Shown piece by piece: positions 62,239 through 64,000 of a stretch of 64,000 nt of DNA. The stretch covers positions 124,001 through 188,000 of the forward strand of contig JAQGEQ010000254.1 of NCBI GenBank assembly GCA_034620365.1, read 5' to 3'. The notes beneath the pieces are model-generated. The model searched no databases, was not told the origin of the DNA, and worked only from the letters and a program-made list of their open reading frames with translations. Position numbers and translations under genes: made by a program. Numbering within the stretch: position 1 is the stretch's first letter; each line of letters opens with the position of its first letter. The DNA is from Pegea sp. RAD2-039. Its lineage: Eukaryota; Chordata; Thaliacea; Salpida; Salpidae.

Positions 62239-63079
62239 TTAGAAGAATAAGGGATTATTGTTTGATTGTGTTGAGGGTGGTGGGGGTTTGTTAGAAGTTG
62301 GTTGTTGTAAGCCCCAAGGTGAGTGGTGGTTTGTAGCCATCATTTGGTTAGGAAAGGTTGGTTGCTGTGGTAACATGGCAGCAGGTTGTCCAGTGATAAA
62401 CACGTTTTGTGTAGGAAATGCTTGCACTGATGGTTGAGATGGAAATAGAAGTTTGGTTGTTTGGTAGGTTGCCATGGAAGCGGGCATCATTTGAGGGGCA
62501 GATATGGTTGGGGCCACATTAATTTTAGTGACACTGGTTGGACCTTTACCATTTGGAGCACCACGCATTTGGTTCAGAGAAACTGAATTAATTTGAGTTG
62601 GTTGTATTGGACCATTATTAGCATCGAGAAAAGGGTTTGCTGGTTGCTTAGCAACAACTGGTCTGGTCACCAAGCTGTCTAAATTGACCAGACTCACAGC
62701 TCCGCCCAGAAAATTTTCAGCATTTCTCTTTTGTCGATCAGTCACTGACTCTCCAGAGACATCAAGTGGGAACAAATCCTTACTCACAGAGGTAGGCATA
62801 AGATCATCAGTTGTGGATGATCCAACTGGTTGAAGTGGTTTGTTGGATGGTGCAGAAGATTGAAAATCAAACAAATCAAAATCATCTTGAATCTGTAGAA
62901 ATTTGTTGTCATGGAGATGTGTAAATTGAAACACGTGACTTACAGTTGACTGTTGAGTAGTTGCCGTGGAAACAGGGTTTGGTGGCGCCCATGGGTCAGC
63001 AGGTGTCAGCCACGGGTCATTGGCAGGTTCAGCAGCTTTTATTTCAGTTGAACACGACCAGGGGTCGTTTGTTGGAGCT
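62239..63079 (-). CDS. Epsin C-terminal exon (DPW and NPF region)
   Basis: Epsins are endocytic adaptors: an ENTH domain binds PIP2, UIMs bind ubiquitin, DPW motifs bind the AP-2 ear, and NPF motifs bind EH domains. This exon starts after a TTTATTATAG acceptor and reads EAPTNDPWS, PANDPWLTPADPWAPPNP (three DPW motifs in all), then DDFDLFDF. It continues with AENFLGGAVSLVNLDSLVTR, then KQPANPFLD, SVSLNQMRGAP and a Pro/Gln-rich end NNNPLFF-stop. The FLG..A.LVNLDSLV and ANPFL stretches, and the order DPW then LVNLDSLV then NPFL, match animal epsin C-termini. The ENTH domain is not in the window: an NTF2-like gene on the same strand occupies 63825 onward. So the gene is either continued beyond that gene or truncated. 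Confidence 0.85.
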
Positions 63080-63119
63080 TCTATAATAAATATAACAAAA
63101 TGAAGTTTGTTGTCATGGA

Positions 63120-63410
63120 TTATTAGGTTTTCAGTGAAGTTCTGCAACGTTGGTCTATCTTCTCTTCAATACTTCCCTTGACAAAATAAAGTTTGGTTCA
63201 TGGAGATATTACAGACTATTCTGTATCACTGGATGGCTCTTGAAATTCAATGCTCTTTGCTGACAATGCCAAACTTTTTAATACTAAATCAATTACTCTT
63301 TAATCTTCTTTGTAGTCTACTAACCTCTGACCTCAATTCAGACAACTCAATCTATCTACCTGCAAATGCTTCCACCAGTCAATAAAAACCTTTTAAACTC
63401 TAACTCAGGA
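63120..63410 (+). repeat. Dispersed repeat, member 2
   Basis: Partner of 61390-61580, with the same ordered words and the same CAGTCAATAAAAACC ending, and about 100 bp extra inside. It sits in the presumed intron upstream of the epsin 3' exon. Confidence 0.55.
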
Positions 63411-63429
63411 TCATCCGATTTTTTGTAAG

Positions 63430-63549
63430 TAACAATAAGATTTCTCGATGTCATTAGACAGCTGAGTATCTTCATCTCTCACGACTTGAAATGGAGACAC
63501 ATGCTGCATCCTTCTCAGACTAGAGCTCAACTCTTCCTTATGAGATTTG
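63430..63549 (-). CDS. Possible upstream epsin exon with a degenerate UIM
   Basis: Open after a TTATGTTAG acceptor, reading KSHKEELSSSLRRMQHVSPF, then VVRDEDTQLSNDIEKSY. The last part fits the ubiquitin-interacting-motif spacing (acidic, L..x, hydrophobic, ..S), with Asp replacing the central Ala. The position between ENTH and DPW is where epsin UIMs belong. No donor joins it cleanly in frame to the 63079 exon, so it may be non-functional or misread. Confidence 0.3.
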
Positions 63550-63824
63550 CTAACATAAAATTTATAAAAAATTTAAAATAAATTTCAAGGCAAAACAAAG
63601 CTTTCGACTTCTTCAAGTAAAAGGCAAATACTAAAAGTATTTTATTTTGCGTTTTATTAAATCATCTCATCATTGAAAGCGAACTATTATAAATTACCAG
63701 TAATTACATTATTATTGATTATAATTAAATTTAATTAAAAATGGTTATATAAAAATGATTACAGAAAAAATCGATCAAACTTGATAGAGATGATTCATTA
63801 AAAGCTTGCAGTTGTAGAACTATT

Positions 63825-64000
63825 TCAGCCACTAGTCACAGCTTGAAGAGCACGGCCTGCAATTTTTCTTTCTTCATTCATGAAAAAGTCGCACATTTTA
63901 TTTGAGAAATAATAAAATGGATAGACCAGGTTTGATTGGGCTCGACAGGCATATGTTTGAAGGCTTCTAATTTTGTAGGTTCCATTTACCTTGATGATGT
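63825..64000 (-). CDS. NTF2-like domain protein, third family member (partial, runs off the end)
   Basis: The final C-terminal part reads VNGTYKIRSLQTYACRAQSN, then LVYPFYYFSNKMCDFFMNEE and a short tail ending AVTSG-stop. It aligns with the C-terminal part of the two copies at 47.5 and 50.5 kb (GYKIQSI, PTYPFFYFSSKILDYFIEQE). It is clearly diverged and has a much shorter tail, so it is an older paralog. The start lies outside the window. Confidence 0.75.
   Translation of the reverse strand, partial: IIKVNGTYKIRSLQTYACRAQSNLVYPFYYFSNKMCDFFMNEERKIAGRALQAVTSG

Noticed and set aside
1-64000. CRISPR arrays, bacterial operons, phage or organelle genes
   Set aside because: No regularly spaced repeats or ribosome-binding-site-led gene strings. 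Every confident gene is intron-split and animal-type.

Overview
This is a eukaryotic (animal) genomic window. It is strongly AT-rich, and its genes are split by many short GT-AG introns, often 45-100 nt. The gene set points to a metazoan, probably bilaterian: a PTH-receptor-like class B GPCR, an ALK1/ALK2-type TGF-beta/BMP type I receptor, LRSAM1, a MEC-8/RBPMS/couch-potato RNA-binding protein, RRP1/Nop52 and an epsin C-terminus. I cannot name the species. Exon boundaries were read by eye from splice sites, reading frame and family similarity, so single boundaries may be off.

Layout. (1) 39-2078, minus: RRP1 (ribosomal RNA processing protein 1). (2) 2.1-9.5 kb: AT-rich, no convincing gene. 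(3) 9510-16112, plus: a class B GPCR of PTH-receptor type, about 15 exons, with one extracellular exon unresolved. (4) 18638-23418, minus: LRSAM1 (LRRs, coiled coil, SAM, PSAP motifs, RING), convergent with the GPCR. (5) 28580-32551, minus: two-RRM MEC-8/RBPMS-like protein. (6) 38111-38584, minus: a three-exon secreted prepropeptide with a TATA box, signal peptide, tetra-Arg cleavage site and an internal peptide beginning HADQTHTRL and ending FIEN-Gly-Arg. This looks like a secretin/VIP-superfamily hormone. (7) 41908-45140, minus: BMP/activin type I receptor kinase (ALK1/2 clade). (8) 46503-46880, plus: a possible small two-exon gene in a GC-richer island. (9) 47494-48033 and 50502-51041, minus: two near-identical NTF2-like genes from a local duplication; a third, diverged member runs off the window end (63825-64000, minus). 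(10) 51970-54392, plus: a broken, rearranged non-LTR retrotransposon (CR1/Jockey/L2-like), with an inverted 3'-end relative at about 55150-55360. (11) 55364-63080: a recent tandem duplication of a block of about 2.5 kb together with a piece of the 3' exon of an epsin gene. The intact epsin 3' exon lies at 62239-63079.

The observation most worth following is the hormone-like precursor at 38.1-38.6 kb. It lies about 22 kb from a class B receptor whose long first extracellular loop and transmembrane motifs resemble PTH receptors. Ligand families of class B GPCRs are short, fast-evolving helical peptides that are easily missed. Pairing these two genes is inference, but it is directly testable. 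Other points of interest are a 27-bp minisatellite in LRSAM1 that multiplies the TSG101-binding PSAP motif, the layered epsin-associated duplication, and the expanding lineage-specific NTF2-like family.
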